Below are positions 22,027 through 33,370 of a stretch of 64,000 nt of DNA, one piece after another (positions within the stretch are counted from its first letter, which is position 1; every line of letters starts with the position of its first letter). The DNA lies in the NCBI GenBank assembly GCA_023512835.1, contig CM042088.1, forward strand, positions 14,934,078 to 14,998,077, written 5' to 3'. Under the pieces are notes generated by a model. That model saw only the letters and a program-made list of their open reading frames with translations, had not been told where the DNA came from and searched no databases. A program made the position numbers and the translations under genes. The DNA comes from Taxillus chinensis (Eukaryota > Streptophyta > Magnoliopsida > Santalales > Loranthaceae).

Positions 22027-23283
22027 TTAACATATTTCAGGATCTGCTCCAAAGCTTCTATAAATGGTATGTTCACCTCCAGGCTTCTTGAACATCTCTA
22101 AAAATTTTCTGAATTGCACATCCAACTTTTGTTTCCTCAATCTCTGAGGATATGGCATAGGAGGTTTGTATTGTACAGGAGTACTGGCTGCAGGTTGGCT
22201 GACTTCAACCTTGTCTTCCTCCTCCACTTTCTGATCAACGCTTCCTCCTTCTTCCTCATGCTTATGCTGTTTAGTGTCCTCCTTGCTTGGCTCAGCTTCC
22301 TTTTCTCCAGATTGAAGTTCTTTCCCGCTTCTAAGCATAATGGCTTGCACCTTGCTCTCGGGATTCACTTCGGTGTTATTGGGTAAGGTGTTTGATAAAG
22401 ATGGTTTGACTACATTTGCTAATTGGCCAATCTGGCCGCTCGATATTCTTCATTGCGGCTCCAAGATCATGGAAGAAGTGGTAAGAGACTCGATCCTTGT
22501 CTCACCCCTACTCATTTCGTTAGTTGCCTCGTAAGCAAACCGATAGAAGAAATTTCTGATCTCTTCATCTTTAGCTTTCTCCTTGTCCTCCTCTTTCTGT
22601 TCAGGCACCTTCTGAAAACCGGAAGGAAGTTGTGGCTGAGTAGTCTCTCCGTATTGCGCCATTCCAGCAGCAGGGGCCTTGTTTTGCCTTTGCCATAAGT
22701 AAGACTGTTGAAATTGTGAAGGTCCTCCCTGATTCTGGAAGTTGCTGGGCTGAGGCGGATTCTGGAATTGGTTTGGATTCGACATCGTGCCGGAATCCTC
22801 CACCACGATTCCCAATGTATTGGGCTTCTTTATACGCCCTGGGCCGGAGCAAGATCTCCAAGAACAACCTCTTTGGTCGGTCCTTCCATCCATTCTCACG
22901 CCCATGATCGACATCTGCTCAGTCAACTTCTCCATTTTCTTCATAAGCTCATCTAGCTTATTTGAATTGGACACTGCTGCAACAGGGTCAGCCTTTGGAT
23001 GTCGATTAGTTGACCATTGACAATTGGATAAGGCCATTCTTTCTAGTAGTTCAACTGCAGCATTGGGTTCCATCATCATAAATGCTCCTCCAGCAGCAGC
23101 ATCAACCATGTTTCTGGTGGATGGTTGCAAGCCCATGACGAACGATTCTACTTGCAACCATTCAGGTCTGCCAAGGGTAGGACACCTCCTAACCAGATCC
23201 TTAAACCATTCCTAAGCTTCATATAAGGACTCATCGCCATGTTGGGTGAATTGGCTGATTTGACTCCTCAGATGCATCACCAT
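22027..23283 (-). pseudogene. Athila-type gag, N-terminally truncated
   Basis: The preserved part begins near 23283 with MVMHLRSQISQFTQHGDESLYEA, then a TAG stop, then KDLVRRCPTLGRPEWLQVESFVMGL. The long frame at 22450-23157 includes NRHPKADPVAAVSNSNKLDELMKKMEKLTEQM, a short coiled coil, and a Gln/Asn/Pro-rich tail. The next frame (22027-22368) is the acidic linker ending YPQRLRKQKLDVQFRKFL, usual before the Athila protease. The capsid N-terminal half is missing beyond 23283. Confidence 0.85.
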
Positions 23284-23423
23284 AATTTTTATTTTGCAGT
23301 ACTGGGCTGAGGTTTGTTTTAACTTCACTTGGGCCTTTTCTAAGAACTTTAGACAACTTTTCTAAAGCCCAAGTCCAAGCCCATTTAAGGTGAACCAGAG
23401 CGGCCCACTGTATTTCAATGCCA
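23284..23423. repeat. 140-bp inverted repeat, right arm
   Basis: The reverse complement of 18121-18260. It starts exactly where gag homology of the Athila block stops and ends at AATTTCAATGCCA-like sequence. Different DNA follows. Confidence 0.85.
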
Positions 23424-24113
23424 CGAGAGAGGAGATGCATTTATGGCAATTAAGATGGGATTTGTGGCAAAGTAAGTGACATATTTTTGTCCTTAAGAGA
23501 TGGTCTGCTAGCGTGTCAAATTTCAGAGCATTTGGAGGGCATTTGAGGTGAAAAGGCTTACCCGCCTAAAGCATCTTTTCACGTGCACATGTAGGCTTGC
23601 TATACTGTTCATTCATGACCTACTGGTGAAATTTGGATGAAAAAGGAGCTGCCCATGAAAACGCTTTTCGCGTGCACAAGGCTATAATGGTCATTTCAAT
23701 CTGAAATTTTTCAGGGAGACAGCTGACACCATTCAGAAGCTTGCGCAACCTGCCTGTGAAAAGCCTTTTCACGTGCACATGGATAGAGATGTCATTTCAC
23801 TTTCAAATTTTGGTGGACAACAGCTGGCGACGTCTAGAGTCTTCTACACCCCTGCCTCGTGAAAAACTTGTTTTCATGTGCAACCAAAATGGAATTCAAT
23901 CAAGCTAGAATTTGGGTGGAAGATAGCTGGCAACATCTAGATCCTTCTTTGCTCTGACCGTGAAAATAATGGAGCACTTTAAGAGGGCCAATTTCATCTT
24001 TTACCCTTGTAGCGAAGCATGATAAATAGGGAGGGGCTCCAAGCTTAAAACTCATATCTCATACTCTCCTCTTCCTTCCTGTTGAGAGCAAATGCCTTTC
24101 TGAGTTAGAAGTC
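23424..24113 (+). promoter_or_regulatory. upstream leader/promoter region of the first Ulp1-type gene
   Basis: Four loosely spaced repeats of a CTTTTCACGTGCAC-like word (around 23578, 23670, 23767, 23865) occur in 300 bp, each followed by similar filler. GATAAATAGGGAGG near 24022-24036 could serve as a TATA box. An ATG at 24114 follows after about 80 bp with CTCTCCTCTTCCTTCC. The region looks like an LTR or transcribed leader but no LTR end is identified. Confidence 0.45.
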
Positions 24114-26330
24114 ATGGTGCGCACAAGGAGAGCCCGCCAAGGAGAAGGCAGCCCGGAAGCCTCTGCCACCTCTATGCCATCGGCGCTGAGAGAAGCCGAC
24201 CGATCTTCATGGGGAATGTGCTTGATTGGGAGATCCTGGAGTCCTCCACGCTTGACTGGACTGAAGAAGTTATGACCAAGCTACAAGCTTTGGGGCTGAG
24301 AAGGTTAGTATGTGCTCGCAGTGATCTATATTATCCTGCCATGGTAGACTTTTACAATTCAGTCTATGTCAATGAGGAAGATGATGAGATAATTGGGGAA
24401 GTTCAAGGTGTCTTAATTTCTATTTCCCCTGCTATGTTGAGAGACTGTTTTGATCTGCCAAATCCCATACATGCAATACCTGATTTGAACTTAGGAGATT
24501 ATGGTAGAGCTTTACAGTATAATAAGGAATTTGGGAGACGTCGGCAATTTACTAAAAACGGATTTCATGGGAAATACCATTGCCTTGCCAATTTGGTAGG
24601 GAGGTGCTTATCGTTATAGACTAGTGGCATAGACTCGGTCCCTAAGTCCCATTTGGAGTTTATGTTTTGTATAGATCGTCGTTACACATCGATTGGGCTG
24701 CTGAAATTTTTAAATTGTGGAAATGGGACATTCACAAATGCTTATATGGTCGACTACTTAGCCTGCGTCTGCAATATCAATATGGTCATCTAATCGCTCA
24801 AGTAGTCCCACCTGTTTTCCCGGATAATCTGCGGTTATGAGTTCTCCATCCAGGAGGGTGCCTTAGGAGTTAGCTACAAGGGAAATGGGGAGATAGTATC
24901 TACGTCGCTCCATAGCCTTCACGTCACGGCGTGCATATGGAGCGACCCATCGAGCGCTTAGGGACACCTCTACTCCCATGAACGCCCGCCGACAAAGACA
25001 TCTTCCAGTTGATCGCCATGTACATGTAGTTCAACGTTCATAAGGAGGAAGTCTACAACTTCTTCCAAGGCGTTAGTGGTCAAGTTATCGGTGAAGCCGA
25101 CGTGCTTACCTGGGGCTTTCACTAATGGCCACATCACACGACTTCAGCTGGAGGAGTTGCTCGAGTACATCGCTCATGACCAACAAGCAACCTTTCCTCC
25201 TTCGCCCGACCATGGGAAGCCCCGGAGCCAACTCCTGCTGCTTCTTATGAAGATTTACGTAGGCAAATTGCTCAACTACAGGAGGCACAGCGAAAACCGC
25301 TCAAGAGATCGGGCCGCCTGAGGAAAAATCAAACTCTCATCCTCAACGAGTAGAAGGAAGTTAAAGGTTTGTTCGGTAAGATCTGGAAGGCCCTGGGGAA
25401 GAACAAGAAGAAAACTCCTACACCTCCTGTGGAGGATCCATTTGACGCACCGTCACCTCCGGTACAGCAGGCCGCTACAAATAGCGAAGAGACACCAGAG
25501 TATCCACAGTATCCGCAAAAGGCGAAGCCCTACACTCGCTCCACCATTTCCTTCAGCCTCGTTTATTTTACCCCACCAGCAGGGCCTAGCTCTTCACACG
25601 TCCTTGTTCCCTTAATCTAGCCGTTGTAATGGTGGTCCTGGCGTCATCGAAGCTCCCCAGGAAGATAACCTCGGGGGAGCCCATCTACATTCATCTCCAT
25701 CCGGCCCTCTCCACTGCTGATGCCACAGCTGCTTTTCAGCAGTTTACTTACGGAGACACCTTGCAAGCACGCTTTACGCGTGATTCCGAAGTCTTCACGT
25801 TATCCTATTTGCAGCGTATCCTAGCTGATGAGCACTTATCTGCCGATGACGTTGACTTATTCTGCCATAAGATGCGACATGTGGTGGAGGCCGAGCCCAA
25901 CGACTATCCTATGGCTCAAGACACCTCCATCATGCGTCGTGCGAGATATATGAGCAGCCGTTAGAGAAGCACATTTTCCGCCGGCGGATGAATGGAGCAG
26001 TGGAAGGACATCGCTCTTGGCACCAGGTCCATGAGGTTCTTATACCGGTCCTCCTTAATCGACACTTCGTACTCTTGCAGTTGGACTTGAGTGTGGGCCA
26101 TGCCGTCCTTTATGACCCAAGCCAAGCCCATGGGTTTTCCACACGAAAGAAGAAGCTTGTCCATGGTTTCTTGAAAAAAATCAAAAACGCACTCGGAAAA
26201 GAAGGGTCTGTTGAAATCCAAGTTTCCTCCGGGTGCACGTCAATGAAATGGAGCTTCCCCAACACTTGATCAATTCGGTTGTGGGATTTTTTGTGTGCTA
26301 TTATTTAATAGCTATGTTACAGATAAAGAT
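24114..26330 (+). pseudogene. plant-transposon-type protein with C-terminal Ulp1/C48-like peptidase, broken
   Basis: Starting at the ATG at 24114 (MVRTRRARQGEGSPE), fragments in several frames form one degraded gene. The 136-residue frame at 24209-24619 (GNVLDWEILESS, then LVCARSDLYYPAMVDFYNSV and AMLRDCFDLP) resembles the N-terminal domain of 'putative plant transposon protein' families. Then come a Pro/Lys-rich linker (25369-25620) and a C-terminal peptidase-like region. His (26063-26065) is in NRHFVLLQLDL, Asp (26114-26116) in VLYDPS, and Cys (26280-26282) in FGCGIF followed by an extra T and VCYYL. This matches the His-Asp-Cys order of Ulp1/SENP-type cysteine peptidases. The Asp before the Cys is Gly, and at least two indels break the frame. 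No gag or pol lies in this unit. Confidence 0.65.
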
Positions 26331-26476
26331 ACTTGGGCGCTCACAGGAGAAACATTTGTTGACTTTGTCGCACGTCTTAGGAGAATGGTGGCCCATGTTA
26401 TCTTCTACTACAGCGTACCCACCAACCGGTAACGGTCTTCTTCCTTTTTCCTTTTCCCATGCTCTGAGGACATCGC

Positions 26477-26510
26477 ATAGTTTAAGTGTGGGGGGGGGGG
26501 GGGGGGGGGG
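26477..26510 (+). other. Athila-like polypurine motif extended by a 21-G run
   Basis: ATAGTTTAAGTGTG is followed by G at 26490-26510. An AGTTTAAGTGTGGGG motif downstream of the last ORF is typical of Athila-related elements, and the unusual length suggests slippage or basecalling error. Confidence 0.6.
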
Positions 26511-26817
26511 TTTCCCTTGAACCGGTTGCTTGTTTGTTTGCATGCATGCTTTGTTTTTATGTTTTTGCTGTGAATGTATCTTTTGCCTGTAAGGTGCATG
26601 GCTACAAGGGTATGTAATTCCGGTTGACTATATTGACCACATTAGTATCCTGTTGTGATAAAGATGTTTCAATCGTTAAGGTGTGTTATAAGTTAGTTGA
26701 GCATGTCTTTACTTCTTGTATGATATCACCATGATTTTAGAGTCGACATTTGAATAGTAAAGTTGAGCATGTTATGTTAGGATGAGCTTTGTAAACCCCG
26801 GCAGTTGAGTGTAGAAT
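26511..26817 (+). other. 3' untranslated region of the Ulp1-carrying unit, first part
   Basis: An AT-rich non-coding stretch with no recognised domain. It is interrupted by a chromovirus-type LTR at 26818 and resumes after about 28712. Confidence 0.45.
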
Positions 26818-27495
26818 TGTAATGACCCGTGTGTAAGAAGTTAACCACAAACACCTTGGATGTTGGTGCACAAGTTTAAGGTAAGAGAGAATCCCAAGAG
26901 GGGACTTTTGTGAGGTGCATGTGTCAAGCGATAGCGTACATTTATGCCCTAGGAAGATGCTATGCGTTTACGGCGGTTTTAAGTTGTTTTGGCTGATCTT
27001 GGAGCTCACTTTTAACCTAGTAGATGGCCTCAAACAATTAGCGTGCAAGAACAAAAGTTGCTTAGAATGAGGTCCTCTATCTACCACGGAAATTTCAGAG
27101 CATTTGGAGCTGCACGTGAATTCACCCATTTCACGTGCAAGCATATTTTTGCTTCTCGGACCTCTACAAGATGCAAGGAGGCTTGGGGTGAAGTTTGAGT
27201 GCATTTGGAGCTGCACGCCAATTGGGGAATTGGCGTTCAAATTGGCGTGCAGGCATGTTTTTGCATGGTTACCTTGGTTTTGTCATTCTAATCATCTTTT
27301 CCCAAAGGACCATGTTGGAATTGTGAATATTTTGGTGTGTATGGATGTGGGAAGGTCATAGCTTGTTCCATCAAAACTACGTCGTTTTGATGCTGGGATT
27401 CACTTAATCAAAACTACGTCGTTTTGATGTTGTGTTTTCTATATAAGGAGGAGAAGCCCCTCTGTTTTAGGTTTAGGGTTTGTTGCTCCACCAGC

Positions 27496-27561
<66 letters not shown>

Positions 27562-28712
27562 GAAGGAGAGCTTCCTGGTGGTCACGGAGCGTCTTGCGTG
27601 GAAGCGGGAGCAGGAGAACATACAAGGTAGGGGTTCTGTTCTTCCGAAATCCTCCTCTGTCCTAGGGTTCTAGGGCAGATTATGGATTTTACCTGCTTTA
27701 TATATATATAATCCATATAGGTGTGATCTCCTATATGGATGTTGGCCTTCAATGGTGGTTTTTGATGTATTTTGGTGTTGGATGGTGAGTGCATATCAAG
27801 TGTTCGATAAAATGCCTGTGTGAATATGTCCGTGTGAATATGCCTAGTATGTGTTTGATAATATGCCTGTGTGGTCGGGTTTGTGGGTTTGTGAACGTAT
27901 GCATGTTAAGCGTTTGGTAAAATACCTCTGGGACTCTACGTATCAAGTGTTTGATTTTATGCCTGATTGGCTGTGTGAACTAAGGGTTTGGTATTATGCC
28001 TGTGAAAGTTTGTATGCTACGTGGTTGGTTTAATGCCTGTGTGACCTTGTATGCTGTGTTTGTGGAACCCGGTGGCTGTGGAAGCCCGGGACCGGGAACT
28101 GTTAGCCCATGTGGCTAAGCTTATATGGCTGTGGATATGTTAGCCCGTGTGGCTAAGCCTGAGTGGTGTGGATATGTTAGCCCGTGTGGCTAAGCCTGAG
28201 AGGCCGTGGATATGTTAGCCCGTGTGGCTAAGCCTGAGTGGCTGTGGATATGTTAGCCTATATGGCTAAGCCTTGTATGGTGTGGATATGTGTGTTCCGT
28301 GTGATTGTGGAATACAACTTGTTTATATCTTATTGTCACTACATCGCACCCGTACACACCCTCATGTAGACGCTAGGAGCATGGGATGGGTTGGGGAGAC
28401 ATGATCCCTACTGAGCTGTGGATGCTCACCCCTCCTACTATGGTGTGTTTTCTTGCAGGAACCTACAGGCGTTAGGTGGGAACACCAAGGTGGAAGAGTT
28501 CTGTTTTGTGGCTTTGTTTTATGTTATTTGCGTTATGTAATTTTATTGAGGCATTGTAACCCCAGCGGGGAGATATTGTAATGAAGTGTGAAACACAATA
28601 AAGGCATGTGGTTTCAATTAAATAATTGTGTGATTTTGGTTTCTGAAGTGTATGTTGTGTTCCACCCCTTTATCCAAACCCGGATAAAGGGAGGGTCACG
28701 TTCCGGTCTCCT
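26818..28712 (+). repeat. diverged chromovirus-type LTR, probably solo
   Basis: It starts TGTAATGACCCGTGTG, comparable with TGTAAGGACCCGTACC of the solo LTR at 32762. It then follows that LTR: CTCTATCTACCACGGAA, CCAAAGGACCATGTTG, two ACGT palindromes (27369-27390, 27411-27430), TATATAAGG at 27441, a GA run at 27499-27557, the GGTGTGATCTCCTATATGGA block, GAGCTGTGGATGCTCACCCC and GCGGGGAGATATTGTAATGA. The 3' end is not certain and no target duplication could be proved. No internal region is attached. Confidence 0.7.
28099..28290 (+). repeat. ~38-bp tandem repeat inside the LTR
   Basis: About five copies of TGTTAGCCCGTGTGGCTAAG followed by CCTGAGTGGCTGTGGATA. It occupies the same place in the LTR as the 37-bp repeat of the Tekay-type element but has a different sequence. 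Confidence 0.85.
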
Positions 28713-29426
28713 CGGGTAGAGTGAATAATCCATCAAGGGAGAACATAAAATGCAACCTTGTAAGGTTATTATTTAAAAGAAGTGTGCAAAAAAAAACAAC
28801 AAGGTTTTTCAGAATAAAAGCCATAATGGCTGAGTTGTGTTTATTTAGAGTGTTGAGCTCAATTCTTTGGCTCAAGGTATGTTTTATCAGTCATTAGAGT
28901 AGAGTGTGAGTTCATTGAGCAAAGAACAGTGTGTGAGTTGCAAAAAGTAGAATAGAGGGTGTGTTTTCCTTGACGAGCACAATGGGACCTCTCATGTTTA
29001 CTTGGCAAAAACATAATCAATAGCTAGTAGCAAGTGTGAGAGTAAATTGTACACATCCTCTTTAGCCGTTAGGCATTGATAGTAAGGCATGAGAGGAGAG
29101 AAAAAAAAGTTATATTTGAGTGAGGCTGCTCTAACCTTGGTAAGGACTTTGAGGGAAAGCTAAGTTTCATTTTATCCTTGCATGTTTGCTTCTATCTGAA
29201 CTGTTAGTAATGGTATTACATGGTTGTTGGACTTGATAGTAAGGGCATGTTTATATTAATTTGTGACTCATTTTAGCTGCTGGAATGTCTACTTCATCAT
29301 GATGGAGTTGTATGCCTTAGGAAACCATGCCTCTCTTGTTTGTTATTTTATTCTTTCTTTCCAGTTTGTTGTGTGTTTGTTTCTTTTTGTCGACGACAAG
29401 CAAAGGTTCATGTGTAGGGGAATTTG
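28713..29426 (+). other. 3' untranslated region of the Ulp1-carrying unit, second part
   Basis: Non-coding. GAGCACAATGGGACCTCTCA at about 28976 is also present in inverted form at 16801-16838, beside the Athila primer site. The stretch ends GTGTAGGGGAATT directly before the TGATAACGC start of an Athila LTR at 29427, so that purine run may be the working polypurine tract. Confidence 0.5.
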
Positions 29427-30560
29427 ATAACGCGCATTTATGCCGTTATCCTATGCCATATTTAGGGTGTTTTAGAATATGTTTTGAGCCTATTTGCATG
29501 GTATTTTGCTTATATTTGCTCTAACCCCTAGGAAGACCTTGTTTGGTGCATAGTTGTACTTTTTGAGTATTTTTGGCAGGTTTTAGAGCAACTTTTTCCC
29601 ACACACCTTGGGTAGATCACTCCATACACTCAAGAGGAAGCTATAGGAAGAAGATGGAAGCAAAATAAGAGCAAAATGAAGGTGCGAAAAGGTATTTCTC
29701 ACATGCAAGGAGTTTGATGCATGGATGCTTTCTGCAGTTCTCTTTGAAGCTTTGGAGCAAATTTGCGCTGATTTGGAGCTGCACGTGAAAAGGACTTTCT
29801 CACGTGCATTCTCGCGGTGCGCGGTTTTGAGCTCCACATGATGTGTTTTGTTGTTTTAATCATTTTCATCTAAAGAACTTGGGTCAAATCTGGTGTAGTT
29901 TGAGTTGTATTGAGCTTAGAACGTCGAATAGTGTCACTAACCAAAACGACGCCATTTTGGCTGCGACCACATTTAGAATTAGGGCATACCTTTTGTAACC
30001 CTAATTATAAATGTGGTCGCAGCCAAAATGATGTCGTTTTGGTTAGTGACACTATTCGATGTTCTAAGCTCAATACAACTCAAACTACACCCAATTTGAC
30101 CCAAGTTCTTTAGATGAAAATGATTAAAACAACAAAACACATCATGTGGAGCTCAAAACTGCCTGCAAGCGAGAATGCACGTGAGAAAGTCCTTTTCACG
30201 TGCAGCTCCAAATCAGCCCAAATTTGCTCCAAAGCTTCAGTAGAACTTGTAGAAAGCATCCATGCATCAAACTCCTTGCACGTGAGAAACACCTTTTCGC
30301 GTGCACCTTCATTTTGCTCTTATTTTGCTTCCATCTTCTTCCTATAGCTTCCTCTTGAGTGTATGGAGTGATCTACCCAAGGTGTGTGGGAAAAAGTTGC
30401 TCCAAAACCTGCCAAAAAACACTCAAAAAGTACAACTATACACAAACAAGGTCTTCCTAGGGGTTAGAGAAAATATAAGCAAAATACCATGCAAATAGCT
30501 CAAAACATACTCTAAGACACCCTAAATATGGCATAGGATAACGGCATAAATGCGTTACCA
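29427..30560. repeat. 1.13-kb palindrome of two Athila LTR 5' halves, head outward
   Basis: The left arm begins TGATAACGCGCATTTATGCC at 29427. The right arm ends as its reverse complement (GGCATAAATGCGTTACCA) at 30560. Arms of about 560 bp are collinear throughout, with substitutions and a few small indels. The centre lies near 29990-30010 at AATTAGGG...CCCTAATT. Each arm carries one CCAAAACGACG(C/T)CATTTTGG-like palindrome, left at about 29941-29960 and right at about 30024-30043, and G-box words. The LTR 3' half, with TATA box, primer-side end and polyadenylation region, is absent from both. Confidence 0.9.
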
Positions 30561-30566
30561 CCTAGG

Positions 30567-30728
30567 ACCTTCGACCCTGGATCTATGAGTCGCAGCGTGT
30601 TCTCACATATTTTTACTTCGAGACTCTAGACCCTACGAGTCTATGAGCCTCTCACCAATATGTCCCGTGACAGGTCTATTTCTATGAACTTTGACTCTTC
30701 GACCCTATGACCTTCGGATCTTCGAGTC
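30567..30728 (+). repeat. second copy of the 160-bp TTCGAC-rich segment
   Basis: CCTGGATCTATGAGTCGCAG to CTTCGGATCTTCGAGTCT repeats 16633-16792 in the same orientation with few changes. It lies between the palindrome and copia-type sequence. Confidence 0.85.
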
Positions 30729-30924
30729 TAGACTTAGATCGTATTTTGGAAGCTTCATCAAATCCTATATTTCCAACATGTACCTTAATGTAAAACTCAT
30801 GTATTAAGGCTGATTTGTACTTTGTTGCTGATGAAATGAAAATGGAAGTTATTTCTATTCTCAGATACTATCTTCATGCTTCGCTTACCATATCGGATTA
30901 CAAAGGGTTTTGGCATATCCATAA

Positions 30925-30934
30925 TTGGGGGAGA
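30925..30934 (+). other. copia-type polypurine tract
   Basis: TTGGGGGAGA stands one base before the LTR start TGTTGGATCAAGCC. The same motif is at 51648-51657 on the minus strand. Confidence 0.75.
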
Positions 30935-30935
30935 T

Positions 30936-31601
30936 TGTTGGATCAAGCCTAGAATTTGGATGATGTAGATAAAACCCTATGTAATTTGATCTAAGACTTT
31001 GGTTGTTTTATCTTAAGTTGTTGTAGAAGATATGATCTTAATCCGGACCTACACTCGTGAGAATAAAGCTAAGGATAGGATACATAATCCTAATCCGAAC
31101 AAGAGTGAGTGTCGTCAAAACACTTGGTAAATAACCAAGTCTCTCCTTCATACTGAATAAAGAATATTTGTGCAAACTAAACACTTAATGCTACGGACTA
31201 AGGAAACTACACCTAACACCTTAAATGGACCAACTCAAATAGATGCGGAGCAAGAATCCTAGTCTACAAGTCGCACGGAGTAAGACATAGTTATCACGGA
31301 GTAAAAGGCTAAGTCTTCCACTCAAGCGGACTAAGGAAAAGAAGACACAAAGTAAGAAATCCGAGTCTTCCATATATATGGAGTAAGGAACAACTTGTGC
31401 GGAATAAGGACCCGAGTCTTTATTCGCCCGAAGTAAGGAAACTAGATGCGGTGTAAGGAATCCAAACCTATTACTCATGCGGAGTAAGGATGTGCCGATA
31501 CAAAGTAAGCCATCCGATCCTTTAACTCATGCGGAGTAAGGAACTCTTGCGAGTAAGAAAGTGCTGATACGGAGTAAGCACTCCGACCTTCTCATTCTTA
31601 C
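30936..31601 (+). repeat. copia-type LTR, first part, with GGAGTAAGG repeats
   Basis: It starts TGTTGGATCAAGCCTAGAAT. From about 31190 the word GCGGAGTAAGGA recurs roughly every 25-45 bp, alternating with CCGAGTCTT or CCGATCC. It is broken at 31602 by a chromovirus array whose target duplication is CTTAC (31597-31601 and 50034-50038). Confidence 0.8.
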
Positions 31602-33328
31602 TGTCACGCCCCCAAATTTCGAAACCCACGGAACCAGGAACGCGACTTCCCCACGCCCGCTCGGGAGTCGTGGGGATTGGTGACTAATCCGAACCTCGTA
31701 TAACACTACGACAGGGGTAGAGTTATACACTCCAAAGAATCACATTTAAAATCTAATAGAAAACATGGCAATGCAATTAATTCATATAAGTGTCCAAAGA
31801 ACAGAACAAATCCCAAATAAGGTCCTACCAAAAGGTTCATACACCGTCACGGACCCAAGTCCGGAGTAATAAATAAATAATCAAATGATAAGTAAGACCA
31901 TAAAAGGAATCCTACGCCAAGGGTGTCCCGGCTCGCTTCGATATGGCTCCACTCGCTACTCCCTACAACCTGTAGAAAATGTAAATAGAGTAGGGTGAGC
32001 ACAAATGCCCGAGAGGTGACTCCCATTCTCCACCAACGCATATAAGATTCTAATTCTCTATATGAACGGTGCATACTTGTGCTTGTGTAGTGTCACGTTA
32101 ATCACAATGAAATCTCATAATCATAGGACGTCACCACTTTAAAATCATTAATGGTGCACACCGGTAACCTTGCCAAATCACGAAATTTCCCGTTACCATC
32201 ACCAAATATTCGAATCACCAATGGACAGCCATATGTGGGACCCGTGGTGTCTCTATGACAACCCGCCTCATATGGGACCTGGGTTACGATCCACATGGGG
32301 ATCCGCGGCCTCTTGCCGATCCTGTGTGGGACCTGCGGTTACCCATCCAATTTTTTTTCATGACAAGATCCACACCCATAACCGATCAACACCAATTTAT
32401 CTCATGACCACATATAATTAATACATCAAATTAATCACATCCACACATAACAAGTAAACAAGGTTTCCAATAATCATAACTCGCTACTACGGCCTTTCAA
32501 GCACTAGAATTTCCGACCTAGCACTAGCTTATTGCAAACAACAAGAAATATATATATATATATACAAATATGTATAAATATATATATTTATATATCCCTC
32601 CAACAATTAATATTAATTACAAGTATTCCCCCTCTTTAAGTTAATATTATTCCCACAAATTACATTTATATATTTTTATATATACATATACATGTGTATA
32701 CATATATACACACATGTAAAACTCCTAAAACATGAACCGACCCAAAAAAAAGGGTCGGCCTTGTAAGGACCCGTACCTTGAGTTAGTCACGCTTTGCCTT
32801 CTAAGTAGAGTTTTTCTAGATTTTGACCTAGTGAATGGGCTCAAATGAATTCACGTGCAAAAGGAAAGATGCTTAGAACGATGTCCTCTATCTACCACGA
32901 AGTTTCGGGCCAAACAGACGTGTATGTGAGGTGCACGTGATATGGGTCCAATTCACGTGCAAGTGTGGTTGTCTTCTAAATGATGCAAGGAGGCTAGGGG
33001 TGAAGTTTGAGAGCATTTGGAGTGCATATGGAGTTGCACGTGAATTGGGGAATTCACGTGCAAATTGGCGTGCAGCCATATTTTTGCATGGTTCCCTTGG
33101 TTTTGACATTCTAATGATCTTTCTCCAAAGGACCATGTTGAAATTCTGAGTATTTTGGCCTATATGGGTGCGGAAAGGTGCTAATCGGGTGTGATCAAAA
33201 CTACGTCGTTTTGATCCTGGGTTTACTTAATCAAAACTACGTCGTTTTGATGTGGGTAAAGTGTCTATATAATGAGGGCTTGAGTTTGAGTTTAGGGTTC
33301 TTGTGTTCTTCTTTCTTTGCATTGCTAC

Positions 33329-33370
<42 letters not shown>

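Larger units (their letters stand above)
16795..23283 (-). mobile_element. Athila-type Ty3 element block, incomplete
   Basis: On the minus strand the order is gag C-terminus, protease, RT/RNase H, integrase, short 3' region, then an Athila LTR (16860-18120) followed outward by an Athila primer site. The N-terminal part of gag and the 5' LTR are missing: homology ends at 23283, where a 140-bp inverted repeat starts. The 3' LTR lacks about its first 280 bp. The block is therefore rearranged rather than a simple insertion. Confidence 0.8.

Noticed and set aside
27424..27665. Arg/Glu repeat protein frames
   Set aside because: They are translations of a GA microsatellite in an LTR leader.
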